Positions 30,865 through 42,945 are shown, counted from the first letter of the stretch. The stretch: 64,000 nucleotides of DNA from Ariolimax columbianus (GCA_036924085.1 JAVGWX010000003.1:113877764-113941763), one strand, 5' to 3'. Numbers and translations: made by a program. The notes: generated by a model from the sequence alone, not told the origin.

Positions 30865-31215
30865 TTTTTTGTGTGGAGGGTTACAGTGGCCCTCCTCACA
30901 GCCCGACGGCCACTTGAGAAGGTGAACCAGGATCCCTCTGGCTGTAGAGCAACGTAAGTTCAACACTACGGCGACCACAGTGCACATTCGCACCTCGCTT
31001 GCCAGACTGCCATGAAACAGCCTGTGTCCACGGAGAACTGCCTGCTAGTGAGGTTAGGGCTTGCTCATTATGTTTTAGTAGTAGTTGTTGTACGTTTACT
31101 CTTATGTGCACTCTGAAAAGGGTGATACGAGGCGGGTTGTAGTAGCTTTTCTCACATCCCGAGCGTGCTGGTGAAGGTGGGATGTGGTCCTCCAGGCGGG
31201 CGATGGTATTTGTGA
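30865..31215 (+). repeat. Two tandem copies of dispersed family D
   Basis: GGTTACAGTGGCCCTCCTCA with CTTGAGAAGGTGAACCAGG at ~30881-30931, and GGTTGTAGTAGCTTTTCTCA with GGTGAAGGTGGGATGTGG at ~31137-31192. The second matches 9.4 kb through CACATCCCGAGCGTGCTG. Confidence 0.65.
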
Positions 31216-32005
31216 CAGCCTCAGCAAATGCAGCAAAACTAATTGTATACAACATAGAAGTCCCTAAGCTCCATTGATATAGGGCACGGACGGAATACAC
31301 AACAAAAAAGTTTTCCAAAAGAGAAACTGTCGTATCACAGCAACTTTCACATTTGCACAGTGTTGTCAAACATTGAAAACAAACAAAGAGCACAGTTAGC
31401 CCTTTTACCGACGTTTAGTTGAGCGCAGGGAATAAGTTAGAGGTCAGGCAGACAGCCAGAAAGACTTTTCCTATTTCAGGGATAAGACTTTTCACTCTTC
31501 GCTTGCCAGAGAGCACCACAGAGGGAAATAAAAACACAGGGGGAGAGAATGAGAGAGAAGGGAGACAAAAAATGTCAGTTGAAGATAGGGAATATAGAAT
31601 GTTTACACGAGTTGCTGACGACGTCGACGAACATGGCGTACGGAAAGGAACATGGCAATCATTATCATAATTCAGATGAAACGTAAGACAGTCTATAAAC
31701 TTTGAGGGCCACTTTTAAATCCCTTTAAGTGAACGAGTGAAACGTGATACCTATGGGTACCGCGAGAGATGGTTCTTCGCCGCACGAGCTCAGTTTAATC
31801 GATAGTCCCTGTCAGTCTTCGTTGACAAGCATTTCATCTAGTTTCAAAATCAAACAGAACCTGTCTGATATTAAGTGCATAGCAAATTCCCGCAATAAAG
31901 CTGAACTTAGCACTGTTGATTTCTAAGCTCTGTAAATGGAACTGTCAGAAAGTAAAACGCATTGATCAAGAAGGTAAGGGTAGTTTCATAGACGGCACTG
32001 CTGTC
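31216..32005. other. No recognisable gene
   Basis: An 83-codon plus frame (31419-31670) and a 60-codon frame (31744-31926) carry no known domain. Nothing else seen. Confidence 0.45.
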
Positions 32006-32125
32006 GGTGATGAAGTGTTAAAGCCAGGGTTGACAGACGCTAAGACGTCCGTTTCATAATCTCAACGCATCGGATTCGAATCCCTCTGTGCCCAGTTTGG
32101 CAGACCGTTTTGGTCTGTCGGTGCG
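32006..32125 (+). mobile_element. tRNA-like SINE head (family of 22.1 kb)
   Basis: GACAGACGCTAAGACGTCCG, then B-box-like GGATTCGAATCCC and GTGCCCAGTTTGGCAGACC. The latter matches the minus-strand 22.1 kb copy (GTGTCCAGTTTGGCAGAC). Upstream GGTGATGAAGTGTTAAAG recurs in degenerate form at 39.86(-), 44.42(-) and 59.1(-) kb. Confidence 0.6.
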
Positions 32126-32126
32126 A

Positions 32127-32276
32127 TGTTGTTATTGCTTAGATGTTTGCCTCACTAGTTTCTACTGGCGGAGGCGCGCCATTTTCCACCCCAGACCGTA
32201 GTCCATTGGGCGATATCAGGACGCATAAACCAGTGCTTGGATGCGTGTGTGTATCTGTATGTACCTAACCTAGTGT
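32127..32276 (+). repeat. Young dispersed repeat, copy 2
   Basis: Nearly identical to 28871-29008 (GGCGGAGGCGCGCCATTTTC, GTCCATTGGGCGATATCAGG). It immediately follows the tRNA-like head, so it could be the 3' part of that SINE; at the 28.87 kb copy no such head is evident. Confidence 0.8.
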
Positions 32277-32397
32277 TTTCCGTGTTGCAGGAGTGTTTTC
32301 ATGTCATTTGGGGGTTCTCTCTTTGATCCTTCCTGTGAGTGATTGGTGGTTGGCAAATCCTATTTCCGGAATAATTTATTAAAAAATTTTATTTTTT

Positions 32398-32665
32398 TTC
32401 TCCAATGAGTTGGAGGTACTCTCGTCCAGATTCGGAGGTTCTGTCTTACGTTCGATTTCCAGTGATTGTTGTGCCAAAAAGAGGGAATGGGTATATTTAT
32501 TTTTGGAATCACATCTCACGTTTTTTTTGTTGTTTTTTTTCCCCATGAGTTGGAGGTACCCAGATTCGGAGGTTCTGTCTTACGTTCGATTTCCAGTGAT
32601 TGTTGTGCCAAAAAGAGGGAATGGGTATATTTATTTTACGAATCGCATCTCACGTTTTTTTTAAA
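32398..32665. repeat. ~135-bp tandem duplication
   Basis: ATGAGTTGGAGGTAC ... GGAGGTTCTGTCTTACGTTC ... AAAAAGAGGGAATGGGTATA occurs twice, separated by T-runs. Confidence 0.93.
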
Positions 32666-32669
32666 CATT

Positions 32670-33460
32670 TTTTTTTTCTCAATCAAAGTGATAGGGACTT
32701 TTTTTTTCTTTTCAAATCATCATATATTTGCAAAAAATAGTGAAGATGCAATGCGATGCTATGTATAAAGGTGATCTATGGAATGGGATGATTATGAAGA
32801 TGCCAAAAATATATAGAAAGGAAAGTAATTAAAATGAAGTATCGGATAAGTAAAATAACTGATTCTTGGCTTGGCTTGAGGATCATCGATTTGTCGTATC
32901 GTGATCTGCTAGGTGTATTTCTTCGTGTCCATCGTTCTCTCTAGTGATGGCAGCGCAGTTCTGTTTCTAGGCGTAAGGAAAATAATGGCAAACTGACGTA
33001 CAAGAAGTGCCAAGAAACTTATAACAGCCACATAGGTTGGCAGTTGTGAGAAACAACGTTCTAATAAGGACATACTACTTATTTAAGTAAATATATACAC
33101 ATACACACGCCATCCATGCTGTCATGACTTCCTTCTAGACGTGATATAGGGAAACGCCCTTTAGCAAGAGATCACATAAAGACAGCTTTGCGGTTACCGG
33201 CACTAACAAAAGCTAGTGCAGGTATGTAGTGCTGAACAGGCTAAATGTCAACAGGGAAAAGCCAGGGTGCTGGACACATCAGAGCTGCACCTTCCGGAGG
33301 CATATTAAGCCGTAAGAAGGAAATTACTTGGAAACATTTTACTAATAGTCAGATTGGTAGCGAGAGATTGAGAACGAACAACGACGATAACATTCTCCTG
33401 GCCATGTCCATCATCTACGGTATCAACGTGTAGGAGACCCGACCATTTGCTACAGATGAG
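32670..33460. other. No recognisable feature
   Basis: T-rich start then unique sequence; GGTAGCGAGAGATTGAGAAC GAACAACG at ~33357-33383 is a stray SINE2 3'-end fragment without core. Confidence 0.5.
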
Positions 33461-33462
33461 AT

Positions 33463-33690
33463 CGTCAAGCAATATCCAGTGATCGTCAAGCAATATCCAG
33501 TGATCGTCAAGCAATATCCAGTGATCTTCAGACAATATCCAGTGATTGTCAAGCAATATCCAGTGAACGTCAAGTAATTTCCAGTGATCGTCAAGCAATA
33601 TCCAGTGAATCAAACAATATCCAGTGATAGTCAAGCAATATCCAGTGATCGTCATGGAATGCCCAGTGATCGTCAAGCAATACCTAGTGA
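33463..33690. repeat. 21-bp minisatellite, ~11 units
   Basis: GATCGTCAAGCAATATCCAG + T units. The minus frame is open as DHWILLD repeats because the period is 21; judged non-coding. Confidence 0.93.
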
Positions 33691-33699
33691 TTCTCAAAT

Positions 33700-34190
33700 T
33701 GAATGGGTTCTAAATGTCCGGGAAATAGAATAATAGTTTCAGTAGAATGATACAAAATTAAAAAATAGTAAATCTAATTCAAATGAGATCGAGATAGCAA
33801 GGGTCAGTATTACAGCAAGCGATACATTGTAATTGGCGAAGAAAAATAAACACCATTTAAAGCAATTTAAAAAAAGAACAGAAAAGTCACGTTTTTTTAA
33901 AGAAAGAATCTGTTCGCAAGTTATTGTCACACGGCTATCGTGCTATTAAAACTATATCCACGCCGTTCTTGTTCTAGAAATATGGTAGTTTAGAGGCTCC
34001 ATCGTGGTTTGAGTTCAAGACCCCAAGGTTAAAAGGAGCATACAGACGCACAAGTGATCACATGTCGGGAAAGGTCGCTAGAAACTGCAGTCTAGAAGGC
34101 AGTAGACAAACGTTCATGACAAATATTTCCGATAAAACTGCCACCAGCCCCTCCCCCACAGCATGGATATCCACTAGTTCTTAGTCGATC
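33700..34190. other. No recognisable feature
   Basis: AT-rich unique sequence; nothing supported. Confidence 0.45.
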
Positions 34191-34194
34191 TGCA

Positions 34195-34475
34195 CTTATA
34201 CATGTGCTGATGTCCCTGTGCAGGTCCCAGTTCTTGTATGAGCTAGATGTAGTCGGGACGAGGATTTCCTGATTAGCGGACTAGGTTCGAGCAGCCTATT
34301 ACTCCGCTGCGTTGGGACGAGTACCGGGGAGGGTGGTTAACCGATGTGCGACTCCATCTTAATAGACTCAAACACTAAAGCAAAGTAGACCCTCAGCCTG
34401 TTAGGCGTCATCTATGCTGCTCTAAATAAACCACCAAACCATGGGCGGTGTTATGCCCTGTCACACAGTTAGTCG
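34195..34475 (+). repeat. ~275-bp dispersed repeat, copy 1
   Basis: ATGAGCTAGATGTAGTCGGG, GAGGATTTCCTGATTAGCGG, CGCTGCGTTGGGACGAGT, CAAACACTAAAGCAAAGTAG, GGCGGTGTTATGCCCTGTC match the minus strand of 40728-40985; a third fragment is at 56865-56925. Confidence 0.8.
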
Positions 34476-34595
34476 CCTCTTACAACATGCTCTCTGTGGG
34501 GCAGTTGTGCTATTATTGTTCTTGTCATACACACAGATATTCACTAGGAAAGTAATACATCTGTGAACGAAATGAACACAAGAAGCGAAGAATCT

Positions 34596-34765
34596 CAAGT
34601 TTAGACAACGTCGAATGTCGAAAGTGGTTACTGTCTGACTGCGTACGAAGAAGAAGAATGTCGCAAGTTTAGACAGCGTCGTATGTCGCAAGTTTAGACA
34701 GCGTCGTGTGTCGCAAGTTTAGACAGCGTCGTATGTCGCAAGTTTAGACAGCGTCGTATGTCGTA
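34596..34765. repeat. 25-bp minisatellite, ~6 units
   Basis: TCGCAAGTTTAGACAGCGTC + GTATG units. A GCGTACGAAGAAGAAGAATG stretch (34642-34661) resembling the SINE2/LINE tail interrupts it. Confidence 0.9.
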
Positions 34766-34769
34766 ATAT

Positions 34770-35290
34770 TAAAGAACTGGGGCTAATAAACAAATAATGA
34801 CCTAACTGTTCATTTAAAAACTAAAAATTTTCAACACATGAGAAATTTTAGCCATACTTGCAGATCGGCGAAGATGTGTCCTTGATGAATCTCCTTTAGT
34901 GTAATGGATTGATCCAACCACGTTAGACGACAGCCAATGTTGACTGTCTCAAACACATAAATGAAAGCTGCCCATTATCGGGATCGAAGCACTTGGGATT
35001 CGTTTGACAAATACTTCAGTCGCCAACTATCGATTACACAACCTGAAAACGGAAGCGACAATCCGGGTGAACTTGCCAGAGTAAATTCGAGAACGAAGGT
35101 CGACGATAGTTTAAGTTTGATAAGATCAGTAGAGTCGTCTTTAACCTCAGATAGTAGACTTCATAAATGCAATCCACGCATTTAGAGCGTACATTGTCTG
35201 GCATGGGTAGGGAGGCGGTGGAGACTGGTGATAGGTATAGTGGTTTTACTTTGGGGCTTAAAACACGAACCGGGAGATCCAAATATATAC
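34770..35290. other. No recognisable feature
   Basis: Unique sequence; open frames of 74 (+) and 82 (-) codons overlap on opposite strands with no known domain. Confidence 0.45.
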
Positions 35291-35296
35291 GTATAG

Positions 35297-35645
35297 AGTT
35301 AGTTTGAGAAGTGAACCGTATGTTAGAGTTGGTTTGAGAAGTGAACCGTATGTTAGAGTTGGTTTGAGAAGTGAACCGTATGTTAGAGTTGGTTTGAGAC
35401 GTGAACCGTATGTTAGAGTCGGTTTGAGAAGTGAACCGTATGTTAGAGTTGGTTTGAGAAGGGAACCATATATTTAAATTGGTTTGAAAAATGAACCCGT
35501 ATGTTAGAGTTCGTTTGAGAAGTGAACCGTATATTTAAATTGGTTTGAAAAAGTTAACCGTATGTTAGAGTTGGTTTGAGAAGTGAACAGTATATCATAA
35601 TTGGTTTGAGAAATGAACCGTATGTTAGAGTTGGTTTGGGTATGG
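35297..35645. repeat. 30-bp minisatellite, ~11 units
   Basis: GTTGGTTTGAGAAGTGAACC + GTATGTTAGA. Middle units alternate with an ATATTTAAATTGG variant. Confidence 0.93.
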
Positions 35646-35659
35646 GTTCCAATTACGAA

Positions 35660-35825
35660 AGCTGATAAATTGTATAATAATATCACCTTACAAAAAGCTG
35701 AGACCTAGTGTAATCATATCTTACAAAAACTGAGACCTTGTGTAATCATATCTGCTTATAAAAACTGAGACCTAGTGTAATCATATCACTTTACAAAAAC
35801 TTAGACATAGTGTAATAATATCACA
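35660..35825. repeat. ~35-bp tandem repeat, 4-5 units
   Basis: TTACAAAAACTGAGACCTAG + TGTAATCATATC units. Confidence 0.9.
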
Positions 35826-36074
35826 TCATCACCCATAGACTGTAACTACTCTGGGGACTACTTCCACCGTAATAGTGATTGGGTTCAATCCGCGGTAATC
35901 AACCAAACATCAATCTAATTTAAATGGACACTTCGTGTGTAGTCCGGTGCCGGAAAGTTGAGCGCGTGAACGGTTGGAAAGGCGCTTACTTCTCACGCCC
36001 TGATCTACAAAGTAGCAGAAGGATAACTGATTCAAGTCAGAAAACACAACGGCAGCGACGAAGGCAATTGGTAA

Positions 36075-36433
36075 TCCCACCCCACAGAAAAGATGACACC
36101 GTGGTTCAATGAAGTCTCAATTTCACCCGACAGAAAAGAAGACACCGCGGTTCTATGAAGTCTCAATTTCACCCCACAGAAAAGAAGACACCTCGGTTCA
36201 GTGAAGTCTCAATCCCACCCCACAGAAAAGAAGACACCGCGGTTCTATGAAGTCTCAATTTCACCCCACAGAAAAGAAGACACCTCGGTTCAATTAAGTC
36301 TCAATCCCACCCCACAGAAAAGAAGACACCTCGGTTCAATGAAGTCTCAATCCCACCCCACAGAAAAGATGACACCGCGGTTCAACGAAGTCTCTAACCT
36401 CACCCCACAGAAAAGAAGACACTGCGGTTTCAT
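36075..36433. repeat. 46-bp minisatellite, ~7.5 units
   Basis: CAGAAAAGAAGACACC at 36085, 36131 and 36177 (46-bp period); unit GAAGTCTCAATCCCACCCCA + CAGAAAAGAAGACACCGCGG + TTCAAT. Confidence 0.93.
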
Positions 36434-36489
36434 CTAACAATTCATCTCTGAAAGCAGAGACCGACTAGACGTGTGATGTTGTTCATGCA

Positions 36490-36615
36490 ACTCGTACTTG
36501 ATTTAGGTACTCTTTAGTACCGATTACAGTGACTCTCCTCACAGATCAATGTGTACTTAAGAAATCCCACCGGTTTACTCCTTACTGTAGTGCAATGCAA
36601 GACTCCTCATTAAGC
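36490..36615 (+). repeat. Dispersed repeat, family D
   Basis: CTTGATTTAGGTACTCTTTA, CGATTACAGTGACTCTCCTC, TAGTGCAATGCAAGACTCC. It matches 1.55 and 3.93 kb copies. Confidence 0.65.
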
Positions 36616-36740
36616 TCACAATGCTGCCGAAGACGAATGTGTCGGACAGAAAGGTGCAAATATCACACTCAAGCTGTAAACTAGCGACATAATGCATTCG
36701 GTTCTTGTGACTACGTCCTGCTGCTTGCAAGGAAAGGCAG
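36616..36740 (+). mobile_element. SINE2 short form (core to 3' part)
   Basis: It starts ATGCTGCCGAAGACGAATGT with TCGGACAGAAAGGTGCAAAT, CTGTAAACTAGCGACATAAT, then GCATTCGGTT. The shared start and the CTAGCGACA variant define the same short subfamily as 45980-46139; the 3' tail is lost. Confidence 0.8.
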
Positions 36741-37300
36741 CATTTTCATCTCACAATTCGGACACAAATAATTTAGGATCTTTCAAAAACTAAGCATGTA
36801 CCGCCCAACAATGTCATGGCAGAAATGACTGCAGTAACGCAAACATAATTAACATAGTCCTGGCAGACTCGAGACCCATGTCTATAATAGCTTTGACAGA
36901 CTCCAAACGACCGTTTGGTATTATCAAGAGGGCTTCTATTCAAGACGTCGAATGGCGCGAGATCTTTCTCTGTCAAAGAAAGGATTTACCGGTGATTTTG
37001 TCACCCGGTCCCGCCATGAAACGAATTATCTCCCGCTTGGTTGCTTCAAGGAGAGTCGAGTTAGTCCAGAACAAGAGAACAGGTTCTCGTGATGGGATGT
37101 TCGTTGACGTTCGTGGCGAGAGGATCCGAAACCGTGCAGGGATTGATACGAGACGCTCAAATACAGACTGACGGACCATGTCGTGTTCGGCTGGGCGGCA
37201 AGGTATCCTGCTGGCATGAACCCGTATTAAAAGAAGAAATTAGTGTTCGGGATGTGAAAATGTAGGTTTGGAATGGTAGAAGTAAAACGTCTTTTCTGAG
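36741..37300. other. No recognisable gene
   Basis: Two opposed open frames (97 codons + at 36878-37171; 68 codons -) have no identifiable domain. Nothing supports an exon. Confidence 0.4.
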
Positions 37301-37302
37301 GG

Positions 37303-37375
<73 letters not shown>
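37301..37375. repeat. (GA)n microsatellite
   Basis: ~36 GA units with one GATA interruption. Confidence 0.98.
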
Positions 37376-37378
<3 letters not shown>

Positions 37379-37622
37379 GACACTATCTATGGCCACACCA
37401 AGCGTACACGTTTACAATCTCGGTCCGTCGCGCATATCCTGTCTATTCTTATGATATCCTGTGGCGTTGCAGAGTTCGTTAAGGACACTTGACTACATTT
37501 GTTCTCTCTCCCCAAACGAAGGAAGTCAAGTGGTATCAGGATTTGTGGGACAGGTGATGCTGTGCTTCTTCCATTTCACAATAGGACGAGTTATTTACAC
37601 ACAAGCTTTAATACACTCTCGG
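37376..37622. other. No recognisable feature
   Basis: Short unique segment preceding the 21-bp array. Confidence 0.4.
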
Positions 37623-38147
37623 CAAAGGCTAAGACACACTTGACAAAGGCTAAGACACACTTGACAAAGGCTAAGACTCACTTGACAAAGGCTAAGACTC
37701 ACTTGACAAAGGCTAAGACTCACTTGACAAAGGCTAAGACTCACTTGACAAAGGCTAAGACTCACTTGACAAAGGCTAAGACTCACTTGACAAAGGCTAA
37801 GACTCACTTGACAAAGGCTAAGACTCACTTGACAAAGGCTAAGACTCACTTGACAAAGGCTAAGACTCACTCGACAAAGGCTAAGACTCACTTGACAAAG
37901 GCTAAGACTCACTCGACAAAGGCTAAGACACACTTGACAAAGGCTAAGACACACTTGACAAAGGCTAAGACTCACTTGACAAAGGCTAAGACTCATTTGA
38001 CAAAGGCTAAGACTCACTTGACAAAGGCTAAGACTCACTTGACAAAGGCTAAGACTCACTTGACAAAGGCTAAGACTCACTTGACAAAGGCTAAGACTCA
38101 CTTGACAAAGGCTAAGACTCACTTGACAAAGGCTATGACACACTCAC
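37623..38147. repeat. 21-bp minisatellite, 25 units in exact register
   Basis: CAAAGGCTAAGACTCACTTG + A. Starts at 37623, 37644 and 38127 are in exact 21-bp register (504 = 24 x 21). Because of the period, plus (TKAKTHL) and minus (CQVSLSL) frames are both open; the plus frame extends to a 249-codon frame (37499-38248) starting in non-repetitive DNA. No domain outside the repeat. Confidence 0.96.
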
Positions 38148-38249
38148 CAACAAAAGTTGTTACACATTCAACAAAGGCCGCGCCACGCTCGACCGACTTC
38201 TCAGTTATACACTGTGCGAATGACCAGATGTGTTATTCCATGAGTTAAA

Positions 38250-38720
38250 AGACGTTTATAATCTAAATTGTCTTCACTGCAAGTAGCCTCTTACACGTTC
38301 GGTGTGCTTGTGGTCCTAACGTTTTCTGTTTCCTTGCACTTTTCTTCATACCCCCCCCCCCCCCCCACAAAAGATAAGCGTATCGATACCCCGGTACGGA
38401 TCTATAGAGTATGACATGAATAGTACCAAGATTCAGATAATACTATTACTACTTAATGCATCTAAGAACGTTCATATCTCTTTGTGGCACAATTACCAAA
38501 TTTTAAACATAATTTTAGCAAGAGTTACGCATGTCGTCGATGATGTACATGTGCCATCGATATTATCATACATCCCAGATGTGATGGTGGAAAACGCCCA
38601 GAATACAATGCCAGCTTAACGGTTACTTACACTCACGAAGGCAGAGTGCAGACAATATATTGCTGGGTAGGCCAGATATAAGTAGGAAAACGCTTGAAGC
38701 CTGTAAACCACAGAACTACA
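38250..38720. other. No recognisable feature; C-run
   Basis: A C-homopolymer of about 17 lies near 38350-38367; otherwise unique. Confidence 0.5.
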
Positions 38721-38721
38721 C

Positions 38722-39075
38722 CGCCTCCAGGGCCAGCGACCCATAGCTGACTGCTAGCGTCAGGGCCAGCCAACCAGAGCTGCCAAGACACTTCTACATC
38801 TATACGCTGCGATCCTGGATACGCTGCAACATGGCAGGCTGGCTAAGCACACGCGATCAAAGAGGAAAGGCTAACCCGGTACTAAAAAATGTCTACTGCC
38901 AGAGACGGATGTGTTGGACTGAAAGATACAAATATCGCAGTCAAGTTGTAAACTACCGAGACATGGCATCTCGTTCTTCAGACTAGATCCTGCTACTTGA
39001 TAAGCCCTGTTCCGACTATGCTTAGGGGGGGGGGGGAAAGGGAATTGAGAACGAACACAGAAGAAGAAGAATGGA
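38722..39075 (+). mobile_element. SINE2, slightly 5'-truncated
   Basis: CAGGGCCAGCGACCCATAGC, GCTAGCGTCAGGGCCAGCC, CAGGCTGGCTAAGC, core ACGGATGTGTTGGACTGAAA, tail GAGAACGAACACAGAAGAAG. It contains a 9-G run near 39026. Diverged; no TSD found. Confidence 0.88.
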
Positions 39076-39167
39076 TGACCAAATGGATTTGCAGAACAAA
39101 CGGATAGCTTTCGGCTACATGGCATCAGGTGCTGGACTTCACGATTGAATACCATGATTCTAGTATA

Positions 39168-39599
<432 letters not shown>

Positions 39600-39603
<4 letters not shown>

Positions 39604-40044
39604 ACCATGATTCTAGTACACATATAGATTGAATACCAGGATATTAATATAAATTTCGATTTTATGCGAGGATTTTATTATATACATAAATTGTTTGTCT
39701 ACATCTAAGTGGCTTTGATCCGCATCAATTCTCTGGAGTCCGCTGAACTGAAGAGGGTACCTGGTTACCTGTACTGAAAGAAAAGGTAGCATAATAGGCA
39801 ATTGGCGAACCTTCCTGATAAGAAGATTATTCCTAGTACAATGTAGCCTTCAACGCTTCATCACTGACGGCAGTATTTACTATGGGACTACCTCTAAATA
39901 CATTTAATTTGGTTATGACAACTATATAGTTAAGAAAAACTACTGCGACAACGGATGGACACGTGTCATTGTGCGCCTACCTCGAATCAGCAACTGACCA
40001 CTCTTATTGTCCCTTCATTGGGTGCGAACAAAGCCAGAGTATGA
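39600..40044. other. No recognisable feature
   Basis: AATACCATGATTCTAGTA occurs on both sides of the microsatellite (39150-39167, 39601-39618), so the flanking ~18 bp is duplicated. Remainder unique. Confidence 0.6.
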
Positions 40045-40335
40045 GTAGAATGAAAGCCCGTTCCCTTACTCAGACAAACGACACAAAGCCCGTTTCCTTA
40101 CTCAGGCAAACGACAACAGCCAGGTTCCTTACTCAGACAAACGACAACAGCCCGTTCCCTTACTCAGACAAACAACAGCCCGTTCACTTACTCAGGCAAA
40201 CGACAACAGCCCGTTCACTTACTCAGGCAAGCGACAAAAGTCCGTTCACTTACTCAGGCAAGCGACAAAAGCCAGTTCACTTACTCAGGCAAGCGACAAT
40301 AGCCAGTTCCCTTACTCACCCAAACAATAATCAAA
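40045..40335. repeat. ~31-bp minisatellite, ~9 units
   Basis: CCTTACTCAGACAAACGACA + ACAGCCCGTTC units; 28-31 bp, with GTTCACTTACTCAGGCAAGC variants in the 3' half. Confidence 0.92.
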
Positions 40336-40539
40336 CAAATATGCCCCCTCCCACTGTCTATGGGCCGCCCTGGGCGACAGCACAGACATAAGGTAAACAC
40401 AGAGTGTCAGCGGCGGCGGAAGGAAAACAAAAACAATAACAATCGTGTCAGCGACTGAAAGCTTTGTTTTTCTACTTTCACCGGGACACCATCCAACAAG
40501 ATGGGACAAACAAAACCAAAGCAAAGCTGCCAACTTCTG

Positions 40540-41150
40540 AATAAACTTGTCTCAGCCCATGTTTTCTCAGTTTTGAAAACCCATTTATCAAGACGATTAT
40601 ATTATCCCCTGCCATGTTTTCCCGGTGTTTAAAAAATTGATTTATCAAGACCTTTATATAAACATGTGCTCGAGTGGTCTGCCTAGGTCTTTGTGTGTGA
40701 CAAGGACGATAATAACACAACTGCCCCACATAGAGCATGGTGACTGTGTAACATGGCATAACACCGGCCATGGTCAGGTGGTTTGTTAAAACAGCCTAGA
40801 TGGCGCCTATCAGGCTGCGGGTCTACTTTGCTCTAGTGTTTGAATATATTAAGCACATCGGTTGGCACTTGTCCCAACGCAGCGATGCAATAAGCTGCTT
40901 GAGCCTGGCCCGCTAAACAGGAAATCCTCCCCCAGACTACATCTAGCTCATGTGAACTATAGAAGTACGGGTCGGCTAAGACTAAGGAGAAAACCGTGAC
41001 ATGTTTTCCCGATGTTGAAAACTGATTAATAAAGACACTTATTAAACTTGTCCCATGCCATGTTTTCCCGATGTTGAACACTGATTAATAAAGACACTTA
41101 TTAAACTTGTCCCATGCCATGTTTTCCCGATGTTGAAAACTGATGGCAGA
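40540..41150. repeat. ~58-bp tandem repeat in two blocks
   Basis: CCATGCCATGTTTTCCCGAT + GTTGAAAACTGATTAATAAA + GACACTTATTAAACTTGTC occurs ~3 times at 40985-41150, and two diverged units (CATGTTTTCTCAGTTTTGAA) lie at 40555-40660. The blocks are separated by the minus-strand dispersed repeat 40728-40985, which may have split them. Confidence 0.82.
40728..40985 (-). repeat. ~275-bp dispersed repeat, copy 2
   Basis: Minus strand ATGAGCTAGATGTAGTCTGG, GAGGATTTCCTGTTTAGCGG, CGCTGCGTTGGGACAAGTG, AGCAAAGTAGACCCGCAGCC, GGCCGGTGTTATGCCATG. It matches 34195-34475. Confidence 0.82.
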
Positions 41151-41267
41151 GCAAGATGAGAGAGAGTGGCCGAGCCAGCTAAATGATACTATGAGAGGGT
41201 GTGAACCCACATGAACAGTTCATCACGTTTGCAGAAGAGAAGCAATAATCTATCTTAGGAGAAGAGG

Positions 41268-41440
41268 AGAGTGCCGGTGGCTGAGTTGTATGGATGTCTA
41301 TGGCCTGACCATGAGGAAAAGGGTTGTAAACCTCAGCAATACCTAGGCATTTTTTTGTATTAGAAGTACAATATAAATCTAGCTCACACACTGCATGACT
41401 ACTGCAGGAATAGGCGACATTATTTTCCATAGCGAACTAT
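41268..41440 (+). repeat. Degenerate tRNA-like SINE fragment
   Basis: GGTGGCTGAGTTGTATGG, AAGGGTTGTAAACCTC, a T-run, AATATAAATCTAGCTCAC and ATGACTACTGCAGGAATAGG; aligns with 26868-27010. Confidence 0.5.
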
Positions 41441-42420
41441 AGCAATGAGAATAAACGCCACAGTAAACATTTTTTTTAATGAAATGAGAACGGGTAGGAA
41501 AATGGACAGAGGGCGACACAAGGTAAGAAGATACAGGACAGGGAGCAATATGGTATAGGAAACATACAAGAATAGAATTGACGGATGCTATAAGAGGCAA
41601 ACAGTTGTTGAGACCTATGATAGTATCGTCTATATCATCAGTCTTGGCACAGGATGGTGATGAGTTTCACAACTTTATTATACGCTCGTACTTCATTAAA
41701 GCTGTACATAAGACCAGATTTGAACTCTTAGCATACGGATTACAAGCCTGGACTACTAGATACATAATAGAACAATAATACGTCGATGGTGACAAATACC
41801 GATTCGAAATTGAATTATTGATAACCCCACACACCCCCACCCCCGAATCAACCCATTTTCAAGCGAACCAGATTCTAGAAGCCCTACAGAAATCCGTGGC
41901 GCCAGACAGGAAATAAACACAGTACATAATTATTATCTCCCTTTGAACAGCATACCAAATGTGACGTCGAATAGCCTTCAAAATATTTTTGGAAAATGAA
42001 AATTGTAGAGGTAATGTGCGCATTAATGCCACCATTTAATATGTACACCTAATCCTGGATTGGTTTCACTGAGGCCTCTGTGCAATCTTTCTCAATCGTT
42101 ATATCATGATTGAACTAGAGAAGAATTTGCAGGACTAGCGCGAGCCCCTGCATTAAATTATTCTTATCTACAGATCAAAGTAAGTTTGCGTGTTCGGTAA
42201 GTCATAAATAGAATCATCTAATAGAATGGTCTCTGCGCGTTAATTGATTTTATTATGTTCTATATACAAAAATACACAAGCTTTGTCAATGTTGAATAAC
42301 ACAGTTCGAATAGAAAATCTGTCTATTAAATACGGGCTGATATACAGGGTGGTTTGTTGGTTGCCCATAACTGACAGTTCAGCTGGCTGTTTGTTAAAAC
42401 TGTGAGTGTCTTGGTGGCGT
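41441..42420. other. ~1 kb without recognisable genes
   Basis: Unique AT-rich sequence; nothing supported on either strand. Confidence 0.5.
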
Positions 42421-42424
42421 GCTA

Positions 42425-42560
42425 CTTCGGGTACGTTTTCTAGGGGACATTATCTTGTGGACATTTTCTTGAGACATCTTGAGGACATTTTCTTGGGGAC
42501 ATTTTCTTGGGGACATCTTGTGAACCTTTTCTTGTGGACATATTCTTGGGGACATGACCA
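42425..42560. repeat. ~23-bp GGGGACATTTTCTT repeat, ~6 units
   Basis: GGACATTTTCTTGGGGACAT and GACATCTTG variants. Confidence 0.85.
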
Positions 42561-42594
42561 GTCTCATGCTGATCAACAAACACAGTGTCGTGCG

Positions 42595-42945
42595 CTTTAC
42601 AAGTCGGCTACTTAGATGACCAGTCGGCTACTTAGATGACCAGTCGGCTACTTAGATGACTTGTCGGCTACTCAGATGACTAGTCGGCTACTCAGATGAC
42701 CAGTCGGCTACTTAGATGACCAGTTAGCTACTTAGATGACCAGTTAGCTACTTAGATGACCAGTCGGCTACTCAGATGACCAGTTTGCTACTTAGATGAC
42801 CAATCGGCTACTCAGATGACCAATCGGCTACTTAGATGACCAGTTAGCTACTTAGATGACCAATCGGCTACTCAGATGATCAATCGGCTACTTAGATGAC
42901 CAGTCGGCTACTCAGATGACCAGTTAGCTACTTAGATGTGACAAA
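42595..42945. repeat. 20-bp minisatellite, ~17 units
   Basis: CAGTCGGCTACTTAGATGAC repeats every 20 bp, with CAGTTAGCTA and CAATCGGCTA variants interspersed. Confidence 0.96.

Noticed and set aside
36878..37171. 97-codon basic frame as a small gene
   Set aside because: No recognisable homology, an opposite-strand frame of similar length overlaps, and nothing nearby supports transcription.
37499..38248. 249-codon TKAKTHL repeat frame as a gene
   Set aside because: It is a 21-bp satellite; the opposite strand is equally open and the non-repeat ends have no recognised domain.
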